64,000 nt of DNA from positions 124,001 through 188,000 of the forward strand of contig NZ_JBITIH010000016.1 in assembly GCF_044458865.1 (NCBI RefSeq). Direction: 5' to 3'. A model generated the notes under the pieces. That model ran no database searches. It saw only the letters and a list, made by a program, of their open reading frames with translations, and was not told where the DNA came from. Below, piece after piece: positions 45,278 to 54,235 of the stretch (position 1 is the stretch's first letter; the number at the start of each line of letters is the position of its first letter). This stretch comes from Micromonospora_G sp044458865 (lineage in GTDB: Bacteria; Actinomycetota; Actinomycetes; Mycobacteriales; Micromonosporaceae). A program made the translations under genes and the position numbers.

Positions 45278-46048
45278 TCAGTGGATGCCCGAGGGGTTGG
45301 TACGCCGGACGAAGACCTCGATCCCGTCGAGCACCCGTTCCAGTCCGAACTCGAACGCGCGCGTCGGCTCGTACGTCCCCTGGTTCGCCTCGCCGGCGGC
45401 ACTGCCGACCGCGCTCGCGACCGGGTAGCTGCCGGGGTCGAGGACCTGTTCCAGCAGCGGCGCCTGAACGGCCCACCACTGTTCGTCGGTCATCCCGGTA
45501 CGTCGCTCGACCAGCGCCGCCTCGACCGCGCCCCGGGCCGCCCCGGCGACGTAGCCGAGCAGCAGGGTCAGGACCGAGTCCATCTCGACCTCGGTCAGGC
45601 CGATGTCGGTCAGTGCGCGCAGTTCGTAGTCGTACTTGGCGATGAGGTGGGGTCCCATCGGCGGGCGCTGTACGGCGACTTCGATCATCCAGGGGTGTCG
45701 CTGGTAGGTGGCGAGGTTCTCCCGGGCGATCTGTTCGAGTCGGCCGCGCCAGTCGAGGGTGCTCTGGTCCGGGCGGGCCATCCGCCCCAGCGCGGTGTCG
45801 AGCATGACGTCGACGAGTTCGGCCCTGCTCGGCACGTAGGTGTAGAGCGTCATCACCCCGACGCCGAGCCGTTCGGCGAGCTTGCGCATGGAGAGGGCGG
45901 CCAGACCGTCGGCGTCGGCCAGTTCGATCGCGGTGTCGACGATCCGGTCGACGGTCAGCCCGGACCGGGGCGCGGGTTTCTCCGGTCCCCGCCAGAGCAG
46001 GGCGATGCTGCGGGCCGGGTCCCCGCCGCTGGTGTACTCGGTGGTCAT
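45278..46048 (-). CDS. TetR-family repressor divergent from SNF2 helicase
   Basis: A 256-aa regulator of the TetR class with a TetR_C-type ligand domain. Seen: RIVDTAIELADADGLAALSM, helix-turn-helix LAERLGVGVMTLYTYVPSR, and a C-terminal region with LLLGYVAGAARGAVEA. GGGGAG lies five bases before ATG 46046-46048; 15 upstream codons in frame lack a ribosome site. Two palindromes that look like its operators lie in the 96-bp gap to the helicase gene. Confidence 0.88.
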   Translation of the reverse strand: MTTEYTSGGDPARSIALLWRGPEKPAPRSGLTVDRIVDTAIELADADGLAALSMRKLAERLGVGVMTLYTYVPSRAELVDVMLDTALGRMARPDQSTLDWRGRLEQIARENLATYQRHPWMIEVAVQRPPMGPHLIAKYDYELRALTDIGLTEVEMDSVLTLLLGYVAGAARGAVEAALVERRTGMTDEQWWAVQAPLLEQVLDPGSYPVASAVGSAAGEANQGTYEPTRAFEFGLERVLDGIEVFVRRTNPSGIH

Positions 46049-46093
46049 CTCCGCTCCCCGGGGTCGTGTGCGGTGCGGGTTGGCAGGCGTCAA

Positions 46094-46129
46094 CCGTACG
46101 ATGTACGGTCGGTTCCGTACAGCGTACGA
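46094..46129. promoter_or_regulatory. Two tandem TetR-type operators and helicase promoter
   Basis: CCGTACGATGTACGG (46094-46108) is a perfect palindrome around GAT. CCGTACAGCGTACGA (46115-46129) repeats the CGTAC...GTACG pattern. The two start 21 bp apart, two helical turns, so two dimers would bind one DNA face. A -10-like TACGAT (46125-46130) overlaps the second site and would start transcription about 8 bases before the helicase ATG. Confidence 0.75.
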
Positions 46130-46144
46130 TTCTAAGGGGTCCGG

Positions 46145-48967
46145 ATGGCAGGGTCAGCACCGACCGGCTCCGTCGAGACAGGAGAGCGGGAGCCTGTTCC
46201 CCTCATCCGCTGTGCCGTCCTCTTCGAGCCAGCCGATCCGCCCCGGGCCGCGACGATGGCGTTCTGGAGCGCTGGTGGCGCGCCGCAGGCACTGGGTGCA
46301 GCGGGAGAGTTGACCGTTGCCGCACCCGACCCGACCGACACCGCCACGGTCACCGCGCGCACCGTCGCGGTACGCCGACTTCCCGTACGCGACGCCCTGC
46401 CGCTGCTCGTACGGGCCCGACGGGACAACGGCGACGCGCACCCGAGCGCGGTCTTCTGGGGCGCCGCCGCCGACGAGGCGCTCCACCTCATCGGGCGGGG
46501 GCGGCTGCTGCCGGGCATCTCCCCGGGCGGGTTCGACGCCTGGCGGATCGGCCCGTACGACGAGACCGACCGGTCCCGGGTCGACGCCCTCGGCGCGGCG
46601 ATGCCGGCCGTCGCACGGGCGATCCCACTGTCCGAGCCCGGCCCGCCTCGGCTACCCGACGCGGTCACACTCGTGCGCGCGTTCCTCGACACGGTCGCCG
46701 ACACCCTGCCCCGCCACCCCGACGGCACCGGTGCGTACGCCGCCGACGAGCCCCGTCACGTGCCGGAACTGCGCGACTGGGCCGGGGAGATCGCCGCGGT
46801 GGACACCGGGATACGGCTGTCGCTTCGGGTCGAGGCGGAACCGGACGACGTCGGCATCGGACCGCTGCGGGCGGTGCTGCAGGTCGCCGACCGGGCCGAC
46901 CCGGGCTCGCTGGTGGACGCCCGTACGCTCTGGGACCGCCCCGGCGCGAGCGGCCCACGGATCAGCCGCTCCGAGACCGTACGCACCGACACCATAATCG
47001 CCGTGCGCCGGGCCGGACGGGTCTTCCCGTCCCTGCTGCGACTGCTCGACGACGCGGTGCCGGACACCCTGTTGCTCGACGACGACGAGATCGACAACCT
47101 GCTCGGCGGCGGTGCCGCCCGGCTGGCGGCGGCCGGGGTGGCCGTGCACTGGCCCCGGGAACTCGCCGCCGACCTCAGCACCACCGCCGTACTCGCCAGC
47201 ACCGGCCGGCAACCACCGGCGGGCAACGGCGGCCTCTTCGGCGATGGCCGACTGCTGGAGTTCAACTGGCAGGTGGCGCTCGGCGGGGCCCCGCTCACCG
47301 CCGCCGAGATGGACCAGCTCGCCGAAGCGCATCGCCCGGTCGCCCGGCTGCGGGGGCGCTGGGTGCTGGTCGACCCGGAAACCGCCCGACGGGTCCGGCA
47401 ACGCGCACTGCCCGCACTCCACCCGGTCGCCGCGCTCGGGGCCGCGCTTACCGGCACGGTCGACGTCGACGGGCGCGCGGTCCCGGTCGGAGCGACCGGC
47501 TGGCTGGAGGAACTGCGGCGGCGGGTCGCCGACCCCGACGGCGGTGCCGAGCCGGTGGCGGCCCCCGACGGGTTGGCCGCGACGTTGCGCGACTACCAGC
47601 TACGCGGGCTGCGGTGGCTGATCCGGATGACCTCGCTCGGTCTCGGTGCCTGCCTCGCCGACGACATGGGACTCGGCAAGACGGTCACCCTGATCGCGCT
47701 CCACCTGCACCGGCAGCGAGATCAGGAGAGCGCCGGGTCGACCCTGGTGGTCTGCCCGGCCTCACTGCTCGGCAACTGGGAACGGGAGATCCGCCGGTTC
47801 GCCCCCGGCGTGCCGGTACGCCGATTTCACGGCGCCGTACGCGATCTCGACAGCGCAGACGGTTTCGTCCTGACCACGTACGGGACCATGCGGGTCGATG
47901 CCGCCCGGCTCGCCGGCCACGGCTGGGGGATGGTCGTCGCGGACGAGGCCCAGCACGTGAAGAACCCCGCCTCGGACACCGCGAAGGCGCTGCGGACCAT
48001 CGAGGCCCGTACCCGGGTGGCACTGACCGGCACGCCGGTGGAGAACAACCTCGCCGAACTCTGGGCGGTCCTCGACTGGACCACACCGGGGCTGCTCGGC
48101 CCGCTCTCCGTCTTCCGGGAGCGGTGGATGCGTCCGGAGGGGAGCGTCGACCTGGACCGCTTGGCCCGGCTGGTCGGCCCGTTCCTGCTGCGGCGGCGCA
48201 AGACCGATCCGGGTATCGCCCCGGAGCTGCCGGCGAAGACCGAGACCGACCAACCGGTGACGCTCACCCCGGAGCAGGCCGGTCTCTACGAGGCGGTGGT
48301 CCGGGAGACACTCCACCAGATCCGGGGCAGCACCGGCATGGCCCGACGCGGACTGGTGCTGGCACTGCTCACCGCGCTGAAGCAGATTTGCAACCACCCG
48401 GCGCAGTACCTGGGCGAGGAGGAGCCCCGACTGGCCGGCCGTTCCGGAAAGCTGGAACTTCTCGACGAACTCCTCGACACGATTCTCGCCGAGGACGGCG
48501 CGGTGCTCGTCTTCACCCAGTACGTTGCCATGGCCCGACTGCTCGAACGCCATCTCACCGGGCGTGGGATCAGCACCCGACTGCTGCACGGCGGCACCCC
48601 GGTCGAGCGGCGGGAGGAACTGGTGGAGGAGTTCCAGGGCGGCGGGTTCCCGATCTTCCTCCTGTCGCTCAAGGCGGCCGGCACCGGGCTCAACCTGACC
48701 CGCGCCGACCACGTCGTGCACTACGACCGGTGGTGGAATCCGGCCGTGGAGGAACAGGCCACCGACCGGGCGTACCGGATCGGGCAGACCCGCCCGGTGC
48801 AGGTGCACCGGCTGATCGCGGAGGGCACGGTGGAGGACGTGATCGCGCAGACCATCGCCGAGAAGCGAGGGCTGGCCGACGCGGTTCTGGCCGGCGGGGC
48901 GGCGGCGCTCACCGAGCTGACCGACGACGAACTCGCCGAACTGGTCTCGTTGCGGGACCGACCGTGA
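46145..48967 (+). CDS. SNF2-family DEAD/DEAH helicase
   Basis: A 940-aa DNA-dependent ATPase. Seen: an N-terminal half (about 1-480) of the SNF2-associated type found in bacteria, then the helicase core: LADDMGLGKT (motif I, about 504-513), VVCPASLLGNWEREIRRFAP, DEAQHVKN (motif II, about 600), LTGTPVENNLAELWAVLDW (motif III), and in the second lobe FTQYVAMARLLERHL, LSLKAAGTGLNLTRADHVV and ATDRAYRIGQTRPVQVHRL (motif VI). It translocates on or remodels DNA-protein complexes; in bacteria it is often linked to stress or repair. It overlaps the SWIM gene as GTGA and is probably repressed by the adjacent TetR. Confidence 0.9.
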   Translation: MAGSAPTGSVETGEREPVPLIRCAVLFEPADPPRAATMAFWSAGGAPQALGAAGELTVAAPDPTDTATVTARTVAVRRLPVRDALPLLVRARRDNGDAHPSAVFWGAAADEALHLIGRGRLLPGISPGGFDAWRIGPYDETDRSRVDALGAAMPAVARAIPLSEPGPPRLPDAVTLVRAFLDTVADTLPRHPDGTGAYAADEPRHVPELRDWAGEIAAVDTGIRLSLRVEAEPDDVGIGPLRAVLQVADRADPGSLVDARTLWDRPGASGPRISRSETVRTDTIIAVRRAGRVFPSLLRLLDDAVPDTLLLDDDEIDNLLGGGAARLAAAGVAVHWPRELAADLSTTAVLASTGRQPPAGNGGLFGDGRLLEFNWQVALGGAPLTAAEMDQLAEAHRPVARLRGRWVLVDPETARRVRQRALPALHPVAALGAALTGTVDVDGRAVPVGATGWLEELRRRVADPDGGAEPVAAPDGLAATLRDYQLRGLRWLIRMTSLGLGACLADDMGLGKTVTLIALHLHRQRDQESAGSTLVVCPASLLGNWEREIRRFAPGVPVRRFHGAVRDLDSADGFVLTTYGTMRVDAARLAGHGWGMVVADEAQHVKNPASDTAKALRTIEARTRVALTGTPVENNLAELWAVLDWTTPGLLGPLSVFRERWMRPEGSVDLDRLARLVGPFLLRRRKTDPGIAPELPAKTETDQPVTLTPEQAGLYEAVVRETLHQIRGSTGMARRGLVLALLTALKQICNHPAQYLGEEEPRLAGRSGKLELLDELLDTILAEDGAVLVFTQYVAMARLLERHLTGRGISTRLLHGGTPVERREELVEEFQGGGFPIFLLSLKAAGTGLNLTRADHVVHYDRWWNPAVEEQATDRAYRIGQTRPVQVHRLIAEGTVEDVIAQTIAEKRGLADAVLAGGAAALTELTDDELAELVSLRDRP

Positions 48968-49773
48968 GCGGCGACGAGGTGCTGGGCTTCCCGGCGTTCC
49001 CGTCAGGAATGACCCGGGTGCCCCGGTTCGCCCGTTCGTGGTGGGGGCGGGCCTGGCTGACCGCGATGGAGGAGACCGCGCTGGACACGATCCAGCTCCG
49101 CAAGGGACGGCGGTTCGCGTACGGCGGGCACGTCGGCTCGATCACGGTCAGCCCGGGCCGGCTCGCCGCCACCGTGTACGGCGACGACGGCGGCGCCCAC
49201 CGGACCGTGGTGGAGGTCGAGCGCCTCGGCGACGGCCAGTGGGACCGCTTCGTCGGTGCCGTCACGGCGAAGGCCGGGCACCTTGCCGCCCTGCTCGACG
49301 GGGACGTGCCGCGCGAGCTGGTCGAGGCGGCCCAGGATGTCGACGTACGGCTGCTGCCCGGCATCGGTGAGCTGCAACCGCACTGCTCCTGTCCGGACTG
49401 GGAGTTCCCGTGCCGGCACGCGGCGGCCCTCTGCTACCAGGCGGCCTGGCTGATCGACACCGACCCGTTCGTGCTGCTGCTCCTGCGTGGACGGGGCGCC
49501 AGCGAACTCCTCGGCGACCTGCGCCGTCAGCCGTCCGCGCCCGATCCGGAGCCGGTCGCGGCACCGGCCGGCGTCACCGCCGCAGAGGCGTACGCGCTGC
49601 CGGTGGCGGCGCTGCCGCCCGTACCGCCGGATCTGCCGGAGTTGGCGGCCGACGCGTTGTTACCGACGGTCGTACCCGGTCCCGGGGTGGAGCCGGTGGC
49701 GTTACGACGGTTGGTCGCCGACGCGGCCCGGCGTGCGCGGGCGCTGCGCGCCGGGAGTGGCCGGATACGGTGA
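48964..49773 (+). CDS. SWIM zinc-finger protein, SNF2 partner
   Basis: A 269-aa protein. Seen: an N-terminal domain with RFARSWWGRAWLTAMEETAL, common to bacterial SWIM proteins beside SNF2 helicases, a SWIM zinc motif CSCPDWEFPCRH near residue 141 (C-x-C...C-x-H), and a Pro/Ala-rich C-terminus. The GTG start overlaps the helicase stop, so the pair is translationally coupled and probably forms a complex in which the SWIM protein binds DNA or the helicase. A strong terminator follows. Confidence 0.87.
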   Translation: MSGDEVLGFPAFPSGMTRVPRFARSWWGRAWLTAMEETALDTIQLRKGRRFAYGGHVGSITVSPGRLAATVYGDDGGAHRTVVEVERLGDGQWDRFVGAVTAKAGHLAALLDGDVPRELVEAAQDVDVRLLPGIGELQPHCSCPDWEFPCRHAAALCYQAAWLIDTDPFVLLLLRGRGASELLGDLRRQPSAPDPEPVAAPAGVTAAEAYALPVAALPPVPPDLPELAADALLPTVVPGPGVEPVALRRLVADAARRARALRAGSGRIR

Positions 49774-49775
49774 CG

Positions 49776-49816
49776 GTCGGCGGCCCCTGCCCCCGACGAG
49801 GCAAGGGGCCGCCGAC
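49776..49816. terminator. Bidirectional hairpin terminator
   Basis: Arms of 16-17 bp (49776-49791 and 49800-49816) with one bulged base, between the convergent SWIM and SGNH-hydrolase genes. Confidence 0.8.
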
Positions 49817-49830
49817 ACCGGCGGGTTGCC

Positions 49831-51114
49831 TCAGGAGATGGTGATCGTGCCGTTGCCGGACCGCACACAGGCGACAGTCCGGTTCGAGGTGGCCGCCGCG
49901 CCCGCCAGGCACTGCGCGAGCACGGCGTGTCCGGCCGCGTTCGGGTGCCACGACTCCTGGCAGGTCTGGAAGTACGAGACACAGGCGTTCGCCATCCGTT
50001 GGATGGCGATCTTGTCGTAGCCGGAGAGACTGGTGAGCGGCACGCCCGTCGGTCCGTCCTGGAGCCGGATGGGCGTGGCGAGGGTGCCGGTCGGGCTGGT
50101 CGCGCTCTCGCAGAGCCGCGCGCCGTCGAAGGCCCGCTGGACGTTCAGATACACCAGGTCGGCGCTGGGAAACTCGGTCCGCATCGTGTTGGCGACCGAC
50201 TGCACCAGGCTGCCGAGGTTGCCCGAGAAGAGGTGACCGGCGGCGAGGCTGGCCCGGTGGATCGGGCAGCCTCCGGCGTACCGCTCCGCGCCCAGGTCAC
50301 GGAACTTGTCCCGGCTGTCGTCGCGCCCGTCCTCCTCGTGGAACTTCGACTCCAGGTCGAACGGGAGCGGGTTGGTGTAGTCCTGGAAGACGATCCGGTG
50401 CTGCCCGTCGGGGTCGACCTGGTTGAGTGTGGTGAGCAGTTGTCGTACGGCGTTGGTCGTCTCGGCCGTCGCGGCGCTCACCTGCGCCGGCGTGGCCAGG
50501 TCCCCGGCACTGCACGGCGCCTGTTCGACCGGGCCGCCGAGGTAGGCCCAGAACTCCCACCAACCCGTCCAGGCGTCCGCGACGAACCGGTTGGCGCATG
50601 TCGCGGCCACGTCGCCGAAGGTGAAGGAGCTGTTGTTGGACCCGAGGCCGACCAGCACCAGGTCGATGTCGTTGGTCTGGGCGACCGCGCGGAGCTGGTC
50701 GAGCTGGGCGGAGACGTTCCGACCGCTGGCCCGGTTGATCGAGGCGGTGGCGATGTCGTGCGGCTGTCCGCCGGAGCAGGCGAGGTTGAAACGGGTCTGG
50801 ATGCCCGGCAGGTTCGCCTTGAGGAGCGAGGCGTTCGCGGACCGGTGACAGAAGAACGCGTTGTTGTTCGGCGCCGACCAGCCAGGGAACCCCTGGGCGA
50901 CGCCGTTGACGTCGACCACCGAGGTGTACGCGCCGGCGCCCTCGCCGCTGACGAAGCTGTCGCCGAGCGCGACGGCAGCGGTCGGTAGGGCGGCCACCTC
51001 GGCGACCGGTCTGGCTGCCGCGCTGGATCGGCCGGTGGTGGCCGACAGCGCATCGACCGAGCCCAGGGTCGCGACGAGCGCGGCCACGAGCGCGATGCGA
51101 CGGAATGTGGACAT
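49831..51114 (-). CDS. Secreted SGNH/GDSL hydrolase
   Basis: A 427-aa exported lipase/esterase-like enzyme. Seen: a signal peptide (MSTFRRIALVAALVATLGSV), block I with the nucleophile Ser in ALGDSFVSGEGAGAY, block III GLGSNNSSFTFG, and block V with the catalytic His in CQESWHPNAAGH. Several Cys pairs suit disulfides. It probably cleaves acyl or acetyl esters outside the cell. AGGGAGG lies eight bases before ATG 51112-51114; the frame is open upstream but without a start signal. Confidence 0.88.
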   Translation of the reverse strand: MSTFRRIALVAALVATLGSVDALSATTGRSSAAARPVAEVAALPTAAVALGDSFVSGEGAGAYTSVVDVNGVAQGFPGWSAPNNNAFFCHRSANASLLKANLPGIQTRFNLACSGGQPHDIATASINRASGRNVSAQLDQLRAVAQTNDIDLVLVGLGSNNSSFTFGDVAATCANRFVADAWTGWWEFWAYLGGPVEQAPCSAGDLATPAQVSAATAETTNAVRQLLTTLNQVDPDGQHRIVFQDYTNPLPFDLESKFHEEDGRDDSRDKFRDLGAERYAGGCPIHRASLAAGHLFSGNLGSLVQSVANTMRTEFPSADLVYLNVQRAFDGARLCESATSPTGTLATPIRLQDGPTGVPLTSLSGYDKIAIQRMANACVSYFQTCQESWHPNAAGHAVLAQCLAGAAATSNRTVACVRSGNGTITIS

Positions 51115-51292
51115 GGACGTGTCCTCCCTGCTGGATCGCAGAAGGCGAGAGATCTTCGCGACCGCGATCAGACCATGCCCTGAGCCTGTCGTCAACGATC
51201 GATGTCCGGACACCGCTGACGGGCGCCGCGTCCGTCCGGCGGTGCGGTCGCAGGCGAGGTCGGCCCCGGCCGTCCGCCACGGGGACAGGAGG

Positions 51293-52015
51293 TCAGCGCC
51301 GTACCGCGTCCACTTCGGTGGGAAGCTGGCTCGCCAGGTCGGCGAGGTCGGACGCGACGATGTCGAACTGGTCCGTCGGGTCAGGGGCGGTGCCGCCGGG
51401 GCGGGCGACGTACGCGGTCATCAGTCCGTGCTCCGCCGCGGCTCGCAGGTCCCAGGGGTGGGTGGCGACCATCATCGTCCGGCTGGGGTCGAGGCGCAGC
51501 ATCCGCAGCGCCAGCCGGTACACCGCCGGATGCGGTTTGTACGCCCGGACGAGTTCACCCGACAGCACGCAGTGCCAGCGCAGCCCGCCCTGGCGGGACA
51601 GGTCGGCGAGTGTCGAGAGATCCGCGTCGGAGAGCGCCACGGTCACGAACCGCTCAGCGAGACTCGCCAGGGCCGTGGCCGAGTCGGGCCATCGCCGCAG
51701 TCGGTGTCCCACCGTCGCCAGCCGCTCCAGTGCGGGGCGGTCGAGCGGTATCCCGTGCTCCGCCGCGATCTCGTTGATCGTTGCCCGGCGGATCTGATCC
51801 TGCGACGTCCAGACGATCTCGCCGGAGTTGACCAGGCGTTGTTGCTCGCTGATGCGGCGCGCCCACTCCCGGGACAGTCGGGTGGACTGCGACGGGTCGG
51901 ATCCGGCCCCGGCGAGGGTCGCGCCGACCTCGTCTGCCACGGATCCCGTCTCGTCGACCAGCGTGCCGAGTACGTCGAAGAGAAGGGTGCCGACCCGCCG
52001 CCGTTCACCAGCCAC
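51293..52015 (-). CDS. HAD-superfamily hydrolase, haloacid dehalogenase type II-like
   Basis: A 240-aa cytosolic hydrolase. Seen: motif I LLFDVLGTLVDE with the nucleophile Asp, motif II VALSDAD, a Lys in RAYKPHPAVY, and a motif IV region MMVATHPWDLRAA that resembles L-2-haloacid dehalogenases (usually AAHNWDL). The start is GTG 52013-52015 without a ribosome site, perhaps leaderless. It diverges from the quinone-reductase gene. It may act on phosphate esters or haloacids; the HPWDL loop favours the latter. Confidence 0.82.
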   Translation of the reverse strand: MAGERRRVGTLLFDVLGTLVDETGSVADEVGATLAGAGSDPSQSTRLSREWARRISEQQRLVNSGEIVWTSQDQIRRATINEIAAEHGIPLDRPALERLATVGHRLRRWPDSATALASLAERFVTVALSDADLSTLADLSRQGGLRWHCVLSGELVRAYKPHPAVYRLALRMLRLDPSRTMMVATHPWDLRAAAEHGLMTAYVARPGGTAPDPTDQFDIVASDLADLASQLPTEVDAVRR

Positions 52016-52080
52016 TCGCTGAGGCTATCGCGATCCGGTCCTTTCATAACACACACGGGCAATTTCGTCGCGCGTGCGCA

Positions 52081-52131
52081 TTCAGGTTGACCTCAACATT
52101 GCGCGTGCTCGTTCAGGTTGACCTCAACATT
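52081..52131 (+). repeat. 20-bp direct repeat upstream of the oxidoreductase gene
   Basis: The same 20 bases (TTCAGGTTGACCTCAACATT) occur at 52081-52100 and 52112-52131, 31 bp apart. The second copy is part of a MerR-type promoter; the first may be a duplicated promoter or operator half. Confidence 0.85.
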
Positions 52132-52148
52132 TGTTGAGGTTGGAGACT
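52118..52148 (+). promoter_or_regulatory. MerR-type promoter with 19-bp spacer
   Basis: -35 TTGACC (52118-52123) and a weak -10 GAGACT (52143-52148) are 19 bp apart. The spacer holds a perfect inverted repeat of 9-bp arms (52121-52129 and 52132-52140) with a 2-base centre. This is the geometry of MerR-family activators such as SoxR, which twist the DNA to align overlong spacers. No merR-type gene is in the window. Confidence 0.7.
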
Positions 52149-52177
52149 GTGTTCTCCGACAACGAGGGGACAGATCG

Positions 52178-53089
52178 ATGAAGGTCGCGGCATTGACGGA
52201 GTTCGGTGGCCCGGAGGTGCTCCAGACGCTGGAGGTGGAAACCCCGCAGGCGGGTACGGGCCAGGTCCGGGTCCGGCTGAAGACGGCCGGGGTGCAACCC
52301 TACGACTGCGCGGTGCGTGCCGGCTGGACGCCGCCCGGGGTGACGTCCGGGTTCCCCCGCATCCCCGGCAACGAATTCGCCGGAATCGTCGACCAGATCG
52401 GCGCCGGGGTGACCGGGGTCGAGGTCGGCGCCGAGGTGCTCGGCTTCGGTCAACTCGGTTGCTACGCCGAGTACCTGGTGATCCCGGCCGACCAGATCAC
52501 CGGAAAGCCGGAGTCGATGCCGTGGACGGTCGCGGGCGGCTTCACCGCCGGCTCCCAGACCGCCCACATCGCACTCCAGGCACTCGGCGTCGGACCGGGC
52601 GACCTGCTGCTGGTGCACGGGGCGGCCGGCGGGGTCGGCACCGTCGCGGTGCAACTGGCCCGGCTCTGGGGCGCCACCGTGATCGGTACCGGCCGCGAGG
52701 AGAACCACGACTACCTGCGCGGACTCGGTGCCATTCCGGTCGCGTACGGCGACGGCCTGCGCGACCGGGTCCTGGAGTTCGCCCCGGACGGGGTCAGCGC
52801 CGCGCTGGACGGAGCCGGCGGGGACGCGCTGCGGGTCTCACTCGAACTGGTGCCGGACCGGCAACGCATCCTCACCCTGGTCGAGCACGACCAGGCTGAA
52901 CCGCTCGGGATCCGGGTGACACCCGCCCTGCGCTCGGCCGAACGCCTCGCCGAACTCGTTGAGCTGCACCGGCGCGGCCAGCTACGGATCCACGTCCGCG
53001 AGACCTTTCCGCTGGACCGGGCGGCGGACGCGCACCGGGAGGTCGAGACCGGGCACGGCCGGGGCAAGGTAGTTATCACCATCGGCTGA
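52178..53089 (+). CDS. NADP-dependent quinone oxidoreductase-like MDR protein
   Basis: A 303-aa medium-chain reductase without the zinc ligands of alcohol dehydrogenases. Seen: MKVAALTEFGGPEVLQTLEV, PGNEFAGIVDQIGAGVTGVE, the cofactor motif LLVHGAAGGVGTVAVQLARL and a final HREVETGHGRGKVVITIG. It is about 20-30 residues shorter than typical members. It probably reduces quinones or enones with NADPH. GAGGGG lies eight bases before ATG 52178. Its MerR/SoxR-like promoter fits induction by redox-cycling compounds. Confidence 0.88.
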   Translation: MKVAALTEFGGPEVLQTLEVETPQAGTGQVRVRLKTAGVQPYDCAVRAGWTPPGVTSGFPRIPGNEFAGIVDQIGAGVTGVEVGAEVLGFGQLGCYAEYLVIPADQITGKPESMPWTVAGGFTAGSQTAHIALQALGVGPGDLLLVHGAAGGVGTVAVQLARLWGATVIGTGREENHDYLRGLGAIPVAYGDGLRDRVLEFAPDGVSAALDGAGGDALRVSLELVPDRQRILTLVEHDQAEPLGIRVTPALRSAERLAELVELHRRGQLRIHVRETFPLDRAADAHREVETGHGRGKVVITIG

Positions 53090-53096
53090 CCAGGGT

Positions 53097-53129
53097 GGTG
53101 GGGACGCCCCGGCACGGAGCGTCCCCACC
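53097..53129. terminator. Bidirectional hairpin terminator
   Basis: Perfect 11-bp arms (53097-53107 and 53119-53129) with an 11-base loop, between the convergent oxidoreductase and ABC ATPase genes. Confidence 0.8.
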
Positions 53130-53149
53130 GTCGGCGGAAGCGGCCCGAC

Positions 53150-54235
53150 TCAGCTCGCCAGCGCCACCGGCGCCGGGTGCAACTCCACCCGGACCGGCGT
53201 GCCGGGGGCATAGTCGGCCAGCCGGGCGCTGGAGACCTGGGCGACCACCAGGGTGTCGTCCGGCATCGCGACGGTCACCCGGCTGATCGGGCCGAGGAAG
53301 CTCGCCGCGAGAACGCGTCCGGTCCCGTCCGCGTCGGCCACCAGGTCGACCGCCTCCGGGCGGACCAGCGCGGTCACCGGCGCGTTCGGGTCCGACGGCG
53401 CGCTGCCCGGTTCGACCAGCGGCAGCGTCGCGCCGAGCACCTCCACCTTGTCGGCGGTGATCCGACCCGGCAGACGGTTGCTGAGCCCGACGAAGTCGGC
53501 CACGAAGGCACTCGCCGGACGCAGGTAGATCTCCGCCGGTGGCCCCAACTGCTCCAGCCGCCCACCGCGCATGACGCCGACCCGGTCGGCCACCGCCAGC
53601 GCCTCCTCCTGGTCATGCGTGACGAAGAGGGTGGTGGTGCCGACCTCGATCTGAATCCGGCGGATCTCGTCCCGGAGCTGGACCCGCACCTTGGCGTCCA
53701 ACGCCGACAGCGGCTCGTCGAGCAGCAGCACCCGGGGCTCGATGGCGAGCGCCCGGGCCAGCGCCACCCGCTGCTGCTGCCCGCCGGAGAGCTGGTGCGG
53801 GTACTTGTCCGCGTGAGCGCCGATGCCGACCAGGTCGAGCATGTTCCCGGCCCGCTCGCGCCGGGCAGCCACCGGACGTCCGCGCAGTCGGAGCCCGAAC
53901 TCGACGTTCTCCCGCGCGGTCAGGTGCGGGAAGAGGCTGTACGCCTGGAAGACCATCCCCATGTCTCGCCGGTTGACCGGACGGTCCGTGATGTCCTCAC
54001 CGTCGACCAGCACCCGTCCCGAGTCGGCCTCCTCCAACCCGGCCAACACCCGCAGCGCGGTGGTCTTGCCGCAACCGGAGGGGCCGAGCAGCGCGACCAT
54101 CTCCCCGGGGGCGAGTTCGAGATCGAGCCCGTCCAACGCGGAGGTGTTGCCGAAGCGGCGGTGCAGGGCCTCGAGGCGCACCGTGACGCCCTGGCGGGTG
54201 CCGGGCGCGGTGGCGACGCTGGTCGTACCGGTCAC
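53150..54235 (-). CDS. ABC importer ATP-binding protein (PotA/FbpC-like)
   Basis: A 361-aa ATPase. Seen: VRLEALHRRFGNTSALDGLD, Walker A GPSGCGKTT, signature LSGGQQQRVALARAL, Walker B VLLLDEPLSALD, THDQEEAL switch, and a C-terminal TOBE domain (about 280-355). It drives the PotB/PotC-type permeases upstream. Family members import polyamines, iron, thiamine or phosphonates. The ATG overlaps the permease stop by four bases. Last gene of a four-gene operon. Confidence 0.9.
   Translation of the reverse strand: MTGTTSVATAPGTRQGVTVRLEALHRRFGNTSALDGLDLELAPGEMVALLGPSGCGKTTALRVLAGLEEADSGRVLVDGEDITDRPVNRRDMGMVFQAYSLFPHLTARENVEFGLRLRGRPVAARRERAGNMLDLVGIGAHADKYPHQLSGGQQQRVALARALAIEPRVLLLDEPLSALDAKVRVQLRDEIRRIQIEVGTTTLFVTHDQEEALAVADRVGVMRGGRLEQLGPPAEIYLRPASAFVADFVGLSNRLPGRITADKVEVLGATLPLVEPGSAPSDPNAPVTALVRPEAVDLVADADGTGRVLAASFLGPISRVTVAMPDDTLVVAQVSSARLADYAPGTPVRVELHPAPVALAS

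Noticed and set aside
52081..52131. Direct repeats as attachment sites of a mobile element
   Set aside because: No integrase or element boundaries are nearby, and the repeat overlaps a MerR-type promoter that explains it.
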